From Paraescarpia echinospica (lineage: Eukaryota; Annelida; Polychaeta; Sabellida; Siboglinidae), in assembly GCA_020002185.1 (NCBI GenBank), contig CM034544.1, positions 32,228,937 through 32,292,936 on the forward strand: a stretch of DNA of 64,000 bases, read 5' to 3'. Position numbers and translations under genes: made by a program. Below are positions 1 through 12,800 of the stretch, piece after piece (positions within the stretch are counted from its first letter, which is position 1; the number at the start of each line of letters is the position of its first letter). The notes beneath the pieces were generated by a model. That model saw only the letters and a list, made by a program, of their open reading frames with translations, ran no database searches and had not been told where the DNA came from.

Positions 1-700
1 TGTTTGCTTCTTTCCATTCTAAAGGAACCACTCCCTCTTCTAATGACAAGTTGAAAACTGTTGCAAGCGGTATGCTAATTTGTTCTACAATTTCCACTAG
101 TAGTTTGGGTGGAATACCATCCACTCCAGGTGATTTATTTTCCTTCATAGCCCTAATTTTCTTAGCTACCATTTCTGGGGTTACAATTAACTGTCTTAAA
201 TAGTCTGATTCTGCCCCCTTGAACTTAGCCTCTGGTACTGGCAGTGAACTAGTGTCTTCTCTGGTAAACACTGAACTAAAATACTCATTTAGGTCTTCAG
301 CCATTAAGAATCCTTCTGATATTATATTTCCAGCACTATCTTCTAGAGGGCCGACCTTATCCTGAACTTTCTGTTTGCTTCGAACATACGCATAAAAACT
401 CTTGTTGTCATGTTTTATATTACAAGCTAATTTATGTTCATAGCTTCTCTTTGAATTTCTAATTTCAGCTGTAGCTTGGTTTAGTGCTTCTTTATAAATG
501 TTGTAGTCTTCGTCATTGCCAGTACGTCTATATGACTTCCACATCATTTGTTTATACTTAATTTTTCTAATGGCTTCTTTCGATAAGTATTTCTTTCTGG
601 TCCGTTTCCCTTGTTTTTTGAAGGGAACAAATTTATCTACGATGCACTCTATTTCATTCTTTAAGATATTCCATATAGACATATTAGAAAATATTGCACT
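1..700 (-). mobile_element. LINE ORF2 fragment (linker to start of reverse transcriptase)
   Basis: The minus strand is open without a stop from about 780 to the window edge. It reads WNILKNEIECIVDKFVPFKK, then RRTGNDEDYNIYKEALNQAT, then AMKENKSPGVDGIPPKLLVE. The last motif is the KSPGxDGIP signature at the start of reverse transcriptase in CR1/Jockey-type non-LTR retrotransposons. The catalytic core would lie beyond the window. Similarity fades upstream of about position 690, so the 5' part is truncated. The intact frame suggests a fairly young insertion. Confidence 0.85.
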
Positions 701-740
701 CGATGTGTCACGGCTGACGATAGTTAGAGATATAAAATAA

Positions 741-2713
741 GTCGCGAATAGTACGTGTCCGATACTTGTTACCGCAAAATAAACAACATTGCGTAGCTAC
801 TTGAATGATGAGATTCTAAGTACGTGGTGTGTTTTGATTTCCCAACAGGTGGCGCTGATGAACAAAACGTCGACGATATGATACTGAAGTTATACTTCAC
901 GCAAGGCGACAACTTAGGCGTAAGTACTTCTCCGGTTGCTACTCAAAGTACTGCTGGTGGCCCTATACTATGCTCGATTATTATGTTTCTAACAACCTCC
1001 GTCCACACACATGTTTGTACTTATATTTTGTCAAGAAGAGAGGGCATTGAGATATAGGTATGCACCTATTTCCTATGGACTGGAGTTCGTTAGGCAAAAT
1101 CAGTCCACTTCAGTACAATTTACAGCACCTAAATCACAGACATCAGCAATAACAATAAAATATTATTATTAATTATCCAATTTCACAACAAAATCTATAA
1201 TACAAAACACCGCATACACAAATCTAAATTTCTTTAAAATTGTCTCGGTCAGCTCTTCATCCATTCCGGCCTGTCCGCGCCAGATATGGAAGCATTTTAT
1301 GGAGGCTATGTGGATACGGAAAACAACACCAACAACGAACCGAGACGAGGGGGGATACTGACTCAGTCACATGTGGGATAGCCTGCTCGCCACACCATCC
1401 GGTGAACAGAGAAAAACTGAAACCCCACAACTCAGTTCCCGATGGAGAGAGTGGACCTGTACTCTCCGATGGTGACGGGTCCACACCATTCCCCACATTA
1501 TATTTACAGCATTGCCACGCGGCACTCATGTACCAATAATCCTTGAATCGGAGATATCTGTATAAAACAGTAGGTCCTTTTCTCTGTGGATCTATAACTA
1601 TTTTGCATGGATGGGACTGAAATTGTGTACGTGATCTAGCGGACCCATTGGGATTGTTCGTACATTTACATTTTTTTCGAAATTCGTCCGGGGGTTGGGG
1701 GTGTTGAGGGGGTTTAATATTTCAAAAGCTGTACGTGGAGTTCCAGCGGCGGAATTTAATGGTCTTCTACATCACCGTGAATACAATACTGTCATTTACA
1801 AACATGCCACCGGATGTTTGCAGAAATTTTGATCAGTTTTTATGTTATTGACGTTTGAAATTCCTGACGGCATAACCCTGCAATGACCAGCAATGTATAT
1901 TTTCTCTCTTGTTTTTAGAGGCCAAGGTTGCCCTACGAACTAGGCCAGTTACAATTTATTTATGCATAGGCTGCATGAATTTGGGATGGGCCCAGTTTAA
2001 AATATACTGCATTTTGAGGATGGGTGGGTTTCAAGTGTTGGACATTTATGTTGGGTCAAAACAATTCAGCATTCAGAATTAACCCAACAATAGCTTTAGG
2101 GAAACTTGGAGATTATATCTGAATGCAAATGATTTGAGGATCCAAATGATTTAGGAGGATCCATTAGCATAGACATGGCTCTATCTGAATTTTTTATACC
2201 GCACAATTCGGCTAATTAATTAATAATTGTAATTATCAGACATGTATTATATATATAATTATATATATATATACAGTGTATATTTATATATTTATATATA
2301 TATACGCACGTTATATATCGTAAAAAGGTAAAGGTAAGGTCTTGCTTCTCACTGGAACCGCGACCACATCGATTATAGGTGGAAACTGGTAACCAAAATA
2401 TGGTTGGACATTTTTTTTCAGATTGGCGAGGCACGAAGATTGAAGAGAGGTGAGCTTACTCTGCTAAACAAACAGACAAATATGGCCGCACGCACGAACA
2501 CGCACGAACAAATTATCGCAACTATACAATCGTACGCACGAACACACACGCGCCTTTACACCAACGCGCTCACATACGCAAAAGCGCACACGTTTTATTG
2601 CGTCAGTTATTTTATCATTTATATAAGGCTATAACTATTTAATCAAAAATGGCATTGTGATATCGATCACAACTGTTTTCAGCAACATTTCAGCCTTGTG
2701 GTTGCATTTGGCT
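741..2713. other. No gene recognised; AT microsatellite inside
   Basis: There are short ORFs on both strands at 1240-1539, without any motif I recognise. An AT-rich stretch of TATA repeats occurs at 2244-2310. A run of CGCACGAACA-like repeats lies at about 2487-2590. I see no splice-bounded exon here. Confidence 0.4.
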
Positions 2714-3567
2714 CAGGGGCAGATCCAGGGTTTAGAAAAAGGGGAGTCCAAGATAAGCCCAAAACAAATTGCGATGCGCCTCGAGGGGTCGTAGGACGTG
2801 GTATCAGGCCCCCTACCACCCATTTGCTTAGGCAAAACACTTCAAATGGTGTAATGTAGGATACCCATTATCTGAAGAGTGAGTGTAGACCTAATATACC
2901 TAAGTTGTAAACGTCCACCCACAAATCTGACTTGCGACATCATGCAAATGTTTCTGTATGCAATACGGATTATTTGGAGAAATACGATCTTCGGCCACAT
3001 CCCGTTTTAAGACAAAACCTAAAACAAGTATAATACTGCAACTGTTTAATAAAAAAGTATGCTACAATTAATCATCATATTTCTGTATCGATATTATTGC
3101 AAACTAAAGAAGCACTGTAGTGTAGTAATAATACATATTCATACGTACGACAGTATATACAATTCAGTTACAATCTCTTTGCATAGAAATAGACTAACTT
3201 ATATTTGACTAAAAAGTGCTACGCGCATTTTCTATACTATTCAGCGCATCTTTTGCTAAGGGAACTGTGTTTAACAGTTTATCCAGATAGTGAAAATCAC
3301 AAACTCAAAATGTAAATGTAGTGATTTTCACATCCGCCTTTCATGCCAAAGTTCTGAATTAAAGACGCAGACCGGACATGGTACATTTGGTGTTTAAACC
3401 TAGCTCTCAACATTGGGGACTGTATCCCTAGTGACTGGGAAATCACGTAAATGTCGGTTCCATCTCAACTTGGGACGTTAAATACCATTGAGATCGGTTT
3501 GGCGATAACATTCTAAAAAAACCCATTACTGTAGTTGAATGACCTCAATCGATCGTAACAGTCGAAC

Positions 3568-3610
<43 letters not shown>

Positions 3611-5398
3611 ATTATAGTTAATAGATTGTACGTTGTTGGATGCTGGTAATAAATATATACTAGAAAATCTATTTCCATCAGCATCAATAATTTTGTTGAT
3701 GAGCAGATATGTTAATCATTACTCAAATTCCACTATTCGCTGATTTTCCCACTTGAGCATCGGCAATGCCTGTTGACTACCTGCCATCCGGAACATGATG
3801 GACATGATAATATTTGCACACCAGATTTCAGTCACGTTGATTATTGATACACTATGTAACTTGAGAACCATTTTTCGTTTGTTCCTTTCTATGAAGATAT
3901 GACAAATCTTTTCCAGATCAATATCCATGTTGTGGTTTGTGTTCATCAGGGCGAGACCAGAAAGCCGACCTAACCCCACCCAGTTGCTTAGGTAGGTTTT
4001 AACCCGTCGCAGGCAGGAGAATGAACATTCTGCCTCATAATTTCCAACAGGAAGAGTACAACCGATCCTCAACAGGGTGCGAATGTCCGGGAAGATGTCT
4101 TCATCTGCGAGCTCGAGACATTCGGCGAGGTTAGGCGAGGACGGTGACTTGGTGGGCTCCGTGGTTCTCAAATAGCGCGGCCATTTCTTCACATCTGCTC
4201 GCAGTGAAGAGACGTTTGACATGTATGACTCCCAGAACATAAATCCGTCCACAAGAGTTTGTACATTTCCCCTTTCTGTGTTGATCCTAGTCTCCTGGTC
4301 CCAACTGTCAGTCCATGAAGCCTCCTCGCAGATGTCACGATATTCAGATGGATTCAGTACGGTTTCGAAACATTCACACAATAATTCGTACATCTCGTAA
4401 AACGTGTCGTAGCATGTGTGACGCTCTACCTTTCTTACAAGTCCATCAAGCTTAATTTGTCTTCATATCTGGCGAGAACTTGTTTTTATTAGTTCCAAGA
4501 ATCGTTGTCGTTTCGGTGATAGGTCAAAGAAAAATACAACAGAATTAATGGTGTCAGTCGTGTTCCGGATGGCAGGGAGTCTACTTGCATTGGTGATGCT
4601 CAAGTTAAGGGCATGGTTGTTGCAGTGTACGTACAAAGTCCTTGGGGATAACTGTTTTATTCTGGCCTACACGCCTACCTTATTCGAGGACATACACTGC
4701 GCACCGTCGTAGCTCTGACCCCTGGCTTTAGGATGGACAATATATAGGTTGGAAAGCTGTTTAACAGAACGTTGCTGTTCCTGAACTTAGTAAGAAGTTC
4801 CTGTGAATTTTAAACACACAGTATTATTAACTGACAGCGAAATGTGATTTTAAAGCGTGTATTATTTGATATAACTATTAAGATATTCAAATGATTTGGT
4901 GATGTGATAGGATAGTTGAAAATGTTATCTGTAAAATGTCAACTGTTATCTTGAAACTCCGGTCTGAAGAACTGATGCAGTCGATTTTCATTAAACGACC
5001 TGCGCGTCTTTGAGAGCCAAACACTACCAGGCATAGCGTGTTCATCCTTTTGCGGGGAGACATGGTCAAACACATGAGATGGGCGTGTGTGCGTGTGTGC
5101 GTGTGTGCGTGTGTGCGTGTGTGTATGCACTGAATCTATGAACGACGTCACCGATGATGCTAAAAATAATTTTGAGGATCCCTGGACTCCATGTATTTAT
5201 AGCCTGTGCGAGATAAGTGTCTGAAAACGTCGGATTGCTACAAAAGAATCTGTACGTAGTAAGCGACAAGTTTGACGTTGTTTGTTTTTAGCAATGCCTT
5301 GATCCCCCGTTGACATACAATTGCAATGGATTTTTGATTTTTTTTCTTCAAAAAAGGGTGGGTCCGGCCCCCCTGGACCCCCTCTGGATCCGCCTATG
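2714..5398 (-). mobile_element. Decayed hAT-family DNA transposon
   Basis: The left end begins CAGGGGCAGATCCAGGG (2714-2730). The right end is CCTCTGGATCCGCCTATG (5381-5398), its diverged inverted repeat. Between them, on the minus strand, lies a hAT transposase relic (3719-4760). CAGRGGCGGATCC-type ends are typical of hAT elements. I could not find a convincing 8-bp target duplication. The interior also holds a (TA)n run at 3572-3600 and a GTGTGTGC microsatellite at 5083-5130, both probably expanded after insertion. Confidence 0.65.
3719..4760 (-). pseudogene. hAT transposase relic (DUF4371-like core and C-terminal dimerisation domain)
   Basis: Reading down the minus strand: GQSYDGAQCMSSNKVGV, then a stop, ARIKQLSPRTLYVHCNNHAL with NLSITN, another stop before RQIKLDGLVRKVERH, and then an open 224-codon stretch. 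That stretch holds LLRIGCTLPVGNYEAECSFS and LRRVKTYLSNW, the hAT C-terminal dimerisation motif. The GQ-YDGA and YVHCN-HxLNL motifs belong to the DUF4371/ZMYM1-like transposase group. At least two in-frame stops show the gene is dead. The N-terminal zinc finger was not found. Confidence 0.8.
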
Positions 5399-6490
5399 CT
5401 GGCTGTACATATATCAGACAGCTATGTGATTTTAAAACATCATGGTTTGTTTTAGTTTTTAATATTTGAATAAATTGTTGTAAAAATGAAAAATTATAAA
5501 TAATGTGAAACAACTTTTAAATAGTACAAGGCCTACATTTTTTTAATTACTTGTTACCGAACTTCACCGGGAGCCACATATTGTATTAAATGACACGATA
5601 TAGAATTGACTTTACTTACACAATGTAATTGCACGATTTAATTGAAATAGTAAATAGTTGGGATCACCGACCCTCTATGGATGACTTCGTTTGTTGCAGA
5701 GAACTTCCACCGCAGTCGAAAAGGGCACTGATCCAAGTGACTTAATCCCAGTAACAATTGCTCGTGTTTCCGGTTACACAGCTGTCTTCATTCGCGGCGA
5801 GAAAATACAACACCTATACTTTCAACGGAGTTTAAACAACTAAGCGTCGACTCCCTTCGAAAGTGCATTCAAATGTTCTCTTCCCTGATTCGGCGGTATT
5901 TAACCTAAAGCGTAATATTTACGACAAACTGCGATGACATCATTAATGTGTATGAAATCGCACGTATTCCTGGATATAGTTTTATTGAGCAGGACACATT
6001 TGATCAAAACACACTTGTAGGGGCCTACAAGTGGGAAAATACCCCCATAAAGAGAAATCCACTCAACCTTTGCGTAATTGTAGACAATTTCATACACGGC
6101 AAACGGAGCCACGAAAACGTTTCGCAACTTATTCGCTGGATCAAAATTATTATAATTATAATATTGATCAGTATTCAGTGAAATGTTGTTCCTTATCAGT
6201 TAATAACAGTGCAACGACAACGCTACGTCACGTCTTATCGCTACGAAGGCGCCCTCTACCAGACATGGTACTGATGATGGGCATTTCTGAATTTTATCTC
6301 CTGCTAGATTATATAATGGACAGCGAGTCAAAAAAACACAGGTGTTGTTCATAGTTGCACGTAAATTGTTATTACCAACTAAATTATTTTGTGGTGACTT
6401 CATTTGTAGAGTAAAAGATTTTCGCTAAAAAGCTATTGTGTTGATTTCGTTTGCTGCGTCCGTATTCTAATTGAATGTAAAGCATTGCCG
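5399..6490. other. No gene recognised
   Basis: AT-rich sequence with short ORFs on both strands (for example 5900-6354). They overlap each other and have no recognised motif. No repeat ends are evident. Confidence 0.4.
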
Positions 6491-6494
6491 AATT

Positions 6495-6544
6495 CCCTCC
6501 CTCCCTCCCTCCCTCCCTCCCTCCCTCCCTCCCTCCCTCCCTCC
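6495..6544. repeat. (CCCT)n microsatellite
   Basis: About twelve uninterrupted CCCT units. Confidence 0.95.
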
Positions 6545-6560
6545 GCTAGCTCGATTACAC

Positions 6561-6720
6561 TGAATGAATGAATGAATGTTTATTTCCACAATCAACATGT
6601 ATACATGTGTTTATAACAATAATATTTTATATTTCTTGTGGAAATGGGGACAGTTCAAGTGTTATACTTATTAAATAAACAGTTACAATATTATACTAAT
6701 TTAAACGTCAACTTATTCAC
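6561..6720 (-). mobile_element. LINE 3' tail remnant
   Basis: On the minus strand the sequence ends TGTGGAAATAAA followed by a CATT tandem run (6561-6578). That is the usual shape of a CR1/RTE-like LINE 3' terminus. No coding part is recognisable. Confidence 0.45.
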
Positions 6721-6764
6721 TGGCTTTGGACCATGGTGAATATTGGCGGGAGGGTATGAGGATC

Positions 6765-7455
6765 TAAAAACCCTTAATTTGCACCCCCCCCGTAGGTTCG
6801 CCAAAACCACCACCTTCACGCTCGCCAAAACACCCCATTGGCGGGTCCAGTGGGGGCTTGGAGGGCCCTTGCCTCCTAGAATTTAAGCCCTCGTAGACCT
6901 TTTTGAATGGGCCCACTTGACCGTCCCCCCTAAACCCTTGGAAATGTGCACCTGTTAAGGTTACAATAAGTGGCGGTGAAAATGTTCAAACAGCACACTC
7001 CTGTCTTCCGACGTCACCAGTCGAGCCGAGACAGCGGAGAAGCTGAAGTTACGGCGGCTCGGCAGTGAAAACTTTTTTTACACCATTTGGTTCGGCCGCC
7101 AGTGGAGGATGTGTGCCTCACCCCAGACTACCGTCTCAGGATCCGCCCCAGCACCCAGTACATTGAGGCTCTCTAAAACCTAAATTTGCTCCCTCTTGAT
7201 GCTCGCTAAAAAATCCCCACCTTGAGGCGAACCGAGACCTTAATTTGCACCCCCGTTGAGGTTTGTCAAAACCATCACCTTTCACGCTCTCCAAAAACCT
7301 CCATTTGCATCCTCTTAAGGCTCGCCAAAAATTCCCTACCTTGAGGCGAACCAAGACCTCAATTTGCACACTGTTAAATATTTATGCGGCGATGTTAAAA
7401 AATGTTGAAGCTTATAGAAACCTCCAATTGCACCCCCTTGATGTTTACACAGCTA
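6765..7455. repeat. Diverged ~60-bp tandem repeat interrupted by a MITE
   Basis: Units contain AATTTGCACCCCC, GAGGCTCGCCAAAA and CACCTTGAGGCGAACC. One or more units lie before 6839. At least four follow from about 7155, at roughly 7230, 7301, 7357 and 7425. The pre-insertion copy (CCTTAATTTGCACCCCC) is closely similar to the copy starting near 7238. Confidence 0.65.
6839..7150. mobile_element. hAT-type MITE, copy 1
   Basis: The ends are GGCGGGTCCAG on the left and CTCAGGATCCGCCCC on the right. The interior shares long stretches with 11457-11759: TTTTGAATGGGCCCAC / TTATAATGGGCCCAC, GCCGAGACAGCGGAG, and ACACCATTTGGTT with CGCCAGTGGAGG. It has the same terminal motif as the hAT element at 2714-5398, which suggests that family mobilised it. 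Confidence 0.75.
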
Positions 7456-7574
7456 CCATAAGTAATGCAATGCAGGAATAGTTATTGGCCTAATTCGTGA
7501 CATGCATGTATTGTAAAGCATGACTGTCATATCTTAATTTCAGAGATTAACGTTAAACTAAGAAACACTGTTTT

Positions 7575-7810
7575 CTAAGTTGGTGTTTTGCGGTCCGCGG
7601 GCTGCTGGTTGGGCCGGGCCTGGGCCAGAAACCTGCGGGCCTGGCCGGACCTGGGACAACTTGGAATAACCATTTGCAGGCAAGGGCCTATAGTTTTGTT
7701 CGCGGGCCTGGACGGAGCCTGACTTGAAATATTTTGCGGGCCTGGACCGGGTCTGGACTCTAACTGTTAAGTGCGAGCCTAGCGGCTAAAATTCTAGGCC
7801 CGCGCAAGGC
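7575..7810. repeat. GC-rich degenerate repeat
   Basis: Imperfect repeats of GCGGGCCTGGxCCGG in an otherwise AT-rich region. There is no open frame of note. Confidence 0.5.
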
Positions 7811-9440
7811 ACTATTAGGCAGCACACTGTTCCCATTGGCGACCATGCTAACGTTTTGTCTGATTATAAGAAAACGTGACCTACAAAATTTCTTAAACTT
7901 CTTACCTGCTGTTATCATCATCTCATTGACATGCTAGTCGAGTTTAATCGGAATTTAATATTTCTAGCTCTCGTAAAATGCCTCTATATATGACACCCTG
8001 TATAGAACCGCCGTGGCTAATTAGAGAATGATTAGAGGAAAGTTGTAGGTTTTAACAGAAACTCCAGATTCATAGCTACATAACGGCAAACAGGTGGATG
8101 TCATCATCTAAGGTCAGCTTAGGGTATTCGGATGTGAATACGAGAGTGTTTGTTTCAAAAGAGAAGACGATGGCCTCCCGTATAAACACAGCGAACAAAG
8201 CTAGGGGTGATAGCGTTTTTTTTAGGACGGAAGTTCACCTGGATTAAGAGTTTTCTGCATGGAAGCATGTAATTATGCAAATGTATGCCAACCTCCGTCC
8301 CCACTTTATGACGCATCCGTAGTGCCATAATTTCAACTGGCAAGCTACCAAGCGATTGGATTATTCCTAGCTTGAAAGTGTTCCCAAAAACTGGCCGAGT
8401 GCCAAGCTAGTTTTGCTTAAAAGGGGGCTATACATTGGAACTTCGACGAGGGCGGCACTTATTACACAAAAGGGAGGACGTTTGACGCTCTCCGCGGGGA
8501 TCGAACTACGAAAATGTTCCCTACATTTTAGGACTATCAAAATTTCGTCAATTATAAACCATGTCGGTTTATATTTTGCTTTATGTTTGGAACTCTAAAT
8601 TCCCGGACACATTAAATTTCAATTATATGAAGAACAATTAAGAAGCCGTTGACGTTCATGCATATGTAAGACGATGTACGGACGCTGTATCCGGAGTACG
8701 GATGAATAAACTCAATTTTCATGATGAATCTGCGTGAAACGTACGCGTGTTTGTTATATTTATTGACAAACTAATAGACCCTTAGCCGTGAGGAAACAAT
8801 ACAATAACCACACGACGATGTACACGGTTTGGCGAGCGACAACACTTTATGAGGTAAGACTCCAGACTTCTATATCCATTGCGCAATGCCCAAACTGCTG
8901 AAAGAAGGAAGACACGAGAAGGAGAGGAACCTTAACAACCCGTCAATATTTACGATCGGATGGATGCAGGCAGTATACTATTATAATCCGGCTAAAGGGT
9001 AAATTAACTAGCCAAATAGTTGCCAAGTATCCTTCCGCTTAGTAAAATCAGCTAAAATACATAATTTTACTGTCAACAGCTTCTACAATCACACCTCGAA
9101 ATATAACTACTCAAATGCACTATAAATGTCAGAGCAGATGAATTTTATAAAAAGTAATTTCTAAAAAATACACTGCCCTTTTTTAGGAAGTCTAACTGTG
9201 TTAACTGTGTAACTTTTTAATTTTACTGTTTTACTATGGACATAATGAATATTACATGTGCGCTTTTTTGTCTGAAATAAAGATTGATTGACTGGTTGAT
9301 ATTGTGTCATGACCCCTAAACTTGCTTGTAGTGCTGCCCAGCCAGGAAGTGTTATTATTTTACTTCCGGGTTCATGCTATATTTCCATGCAGAAAACAAA
9401 ATCATAGAGTTTTACGATCTTTCTGCAACATGACAGTAAC
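7811..9440. other. No gene recognised; LINE 3' tail near the end
   Basis: Mostly anonymous sequence. At 9150-9298 it ends TTGTCTGAAATAAAGATTGA followed by TTGACTGG. The GTCTGAAATAAA string recurs at the 3' end of the LINE at 34237-35296, so this is probably the 3' tail of a LINE whose coding part is gone. Confidence 0.45.
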
Positions 9441-9667
9441 GTGACTTGTAATGACACGTGCCATTGTTATAAAATCCGAATCGTTTCGTGGTTGTGTATA
9501 TGTCTTGTACACATGAATACAGTCTCCTATGAAAAAAAACAATAATTGTGATCTGACCCCGCATATGCCTTTTGGGCTCATCCGATTTGCTTCAGTCACG
9601 TGTGTCGAAACGAAAGCAAATGCGTGTTGTTCGCTTGATGTAATACGCCTTAATTTAGTTTGACAAC
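9440..9667 (+). promoter_or_regulatory. Probable TMX1 promoter/5'UTR region
   Basis: This 228-bp stretch before the TMX1 ATG has no recognised repeat. It contains two CACGTG E-boxes, at 9455-9460 and 9597-9602, the first within ATGACACGTGCCA. Such boxes resemble, but do not exactly match, unfolded-protein-response sites. No clear TATA box is visible. The transcription start cannot be placed from sequence. Confidence 0.35.
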
Positions 9668-9813
9668 ATGCTTTACATAGATATGTTAATAGCTGGTGGA
9701 ATAACCTTTTTGTCCATTGTTATCGTTGCATCGGGGATCGAAGAGGAACACATAACGACGATTACCGAAACAAACTGGCGCGATTTGCTGACAGGAGAAT
9801 GGCTCGTGAAGTT
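9668..9813 (+). CDS. TMX1: TMX1 exon 1: signal peptide and start of thioredoxin domain
   Basis: This exon has an ATG followed by 48 complete codons and ends AAGTT before a consensus GTGAGT donor. The first 23 residues (MLYIDMLIAGG then FLSIVIVASG) are a hydrophobic signal sequence. The segment ITETNWRDLLTGEW matches the first helix and strand of the TMX1 thioredoxin domain. Two bases (TT) are left over and join C of exon 2 to give Phe49. I took this ATG because it is the first one that gives a signal peptide of normal length. The second ATG, at codon 6, would shorten the signal peptide but could still work. Confidence 0.93.
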
Positions 9814-12800
9814 GTGAGTTACATTTGCATCTTGACTTGTATCAGATTACTTATATATTAATTTTTACACACAATCGCTAGGAAACGTGTATCAAAATCT
9901 TGAAGTCGGTGTACGACGCGCCAGTCAGGACCGGTCAGGCGGGGAGTATGTGATCCACATTATCGCTCATATGTCAACATTGTTAATAGACAATACGGAG
10001 GAGGGTCTCTTTCGACCTGCCTAGATGGTGTTTTTGGCCCGTTTGTCCTTAGTGAATTATAATACTATGTATTCGAAGTATAATATTTGGCACTCGTGTA
10101 GAATCTGGGATTTCGCTCTTGACTTGTCTTACAACTACATTTTTTACCAATAAAAAGGCAATATTTTGTTTTTAAACCGGCAAAGTTTTACTTACCTTGA
10201 TTGAAACCGCTCCTACTACTACTAGGTTCTAGGCATAGCTATACATATTACATGCAGGACGTATGCAAAAGGCCGGGGTCTAGGATCTAAATGCATTCCT
10301 TGAATAATTTCCTTCCATTATTCCTTATAGTTTCATACCAGGAATATAATAATGTTAAAACTACTCCCTCAATTCGATTGTTTTGCTTCTTGCGTTTTTT
10401 AGTAATTTAATAAAAAACAGAGGCATCAAGTACTCCCCAATAATATCCTAGTTCATTTATGCATACGTGTTAGTTCAGTTTTTTTAATTAATAGAAAAAC
10501 TGAGCTCTTTCGTTTTTTTTGTTTCCACCGGATCCGGTCGTTTGCTTAGATTTTACCTTACATTGAACTTTGTGTGGACGGACATCCACGAACATATGCC
10601 ACCGACACAGCAAAATGGACTAAGTTAGACAGACAAAGACAATATCCATGCATAAAGGTGTATTTCTATTTGGGAAAGACTGGAATGAAACAAAGTAAAC
10701 AGAAGTTTGGTGACAGTGCCAGTGGACTGTGGCCGTGGCCCGTGGGTTCAGTCACAACGTCAACAGATGCAGCGTTCGCAAAGGTTCTTCCAGACAGGTT
10801 AGTAATTTTGAATTATTCAGCTATAATCACATACATTTAGGCATATGAGTATACATATTAATGTTGCTTGTACAAATTTATTTGCTTGTTTACCTTTTAC
10901 CCAATGGCAAAGGTGGCATGAGAAGCCTGGCTGGGCCCTGTTTAGTGTTTACTATAGACTAGTATCAGGTAACAGTACAATGCTATGGCATATACCTATA
11001 TCAATGATAATATGACTATATTATGTCTATGTCATATATGGTAGTAGGCTAATATCCTAAGTAGGCTTGGGATAACAGTAATAGTGTAATGCATTATAAA
11101 TGATCCGTAACGATTATAATTATTGAACTAATAGTAATAGATTGAACAAAACGTTGTTATGTTCAGAAAACCAGCGCCCCTCAATACCTTGAAAATTAAT
11201 GCCCATAACATATAATATAGATAGCTTTTGACAGTGGGCATTGGTTGCATTTGGCAGGTGGTCATTCATTGCATTGCAACTTTTGCAAGTACATTAAAAT
11301 AATTATTGTCAGAAATAATCAGTGCTGACTATTAATACATGTACCATATTTTCAGAACTCAGGGTGTGTCATCATCACTTGCAGATGTATGCGGCAAAGC
11401 TCTTCACCAAACCTTTTATCAAAATTTTAAATACAAGCAATAAATAACTATGTCATAGGCGGATCCAGGGGGCCTGGGGGCATGTGCCCCCTAGACCTTA
11501 GGAATTTGGCGTGTCTGCAGACCTTTTATAATGGGCCCACGCAAATGTGCCCCCCAGACCGTTTGAAATGTGCCCCAGTTTAGGTGATAATAATAACCTG
11601 AAGTTATGGCATCTTCCAATATCACCGCTCCAGCCGAGACAGCGGAGTGGGTGAAGTTATGGCGGCGTGGTAGCGACAAAATTTAGACTACACCATTTGG
11701 TTTGATCGCCAGTGGAGGTTTTTGTGCCCCCCCAGACTCAATTTCTGGATACGCCCCTGTATGTGATAGTTTTGTTTGTTTGCATGAGGATTTTGCAGTA
11801 ATGTGTGTTTCGTTAAATTGTTGTTAGAAATGCATGTGAATTAAAATAAAGACAATGTAAAGTAAAAACATTGAAACTATTTGATGAGATTGACTACAAA
11901 ATAATGAAAAGCACAATACATCTACAGGTACAATCACTGCACTTGATGTGTATAATGTAATAATTTTTAATATAACATACACATCACATGCATATAAAAT
12001 GTAAAGCAACAATAGAAACAAAAATTAAGAAAAGGTTGAAAAAATGTCAGGTACATATAAAAAACAAACAGTTATTTTTATCACGATTCTTTGTTACAAA
12101 AAACAACACGTGATGTCAAATGCTAGTTGTAGTTTATACATGCATTGTATGTTTAAAATTCACAAAATTAGTGACTAAACAATTATGTGTATTTAAAAAA
12201 AAAATTAATATCACATTCCCATAAAATGTAAACCAGTGAGAACAATTACTTAGGAAGATGTTTAGTTTTTAGTTGAACAAATATAATATGTACATATAAA
12301 ATAAAAATAACTATGTTATGATTCTTTGTTAAAAAAACATCAATATGATATAAAATTCGAAAATTGTGTAGTTTGTGCAATGCTTGGTATGTTTAGAACT
12401 CGCAAAAAATAGTGACTAGACTAGTCAGGGTCATCGCCAAGTGACTGAATTACTACATGCTACACTGCTCAGGTTTACTCAGCTGTATGAAGACTTGATT
12501 ACTGGCTACAGACAGTGGTGGATATTTTGTACAAATAGTCTGCATATTAATTTCAGTGTGGCTGAATGCTTCCCACATAAGTCGATATGGTGTTCGATTT
12601 AACAGGTCTGCCAGGGAGTAAAGTGTAAAGCACTTTGAGCAATCCTGAGGACTGGATACTACACCATATCAGAACTAACTTTGCTCAAGTGTTGTTTATA
12701 ACATAATTAGTATAATGTGTACAGGTGTATAATCATCATGCGAAGTGAAAATGTAATGTAAATTATTTGAAAATATAAACCAGTAATAAAAAAGAATAAT

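Noticed and set aside
1240..1539. Overlapping ORFs on both strands (99 and 90 codons)
   Set aside because: No motif, no splice context, and the two strands are equally open; GC content alone can explain it.
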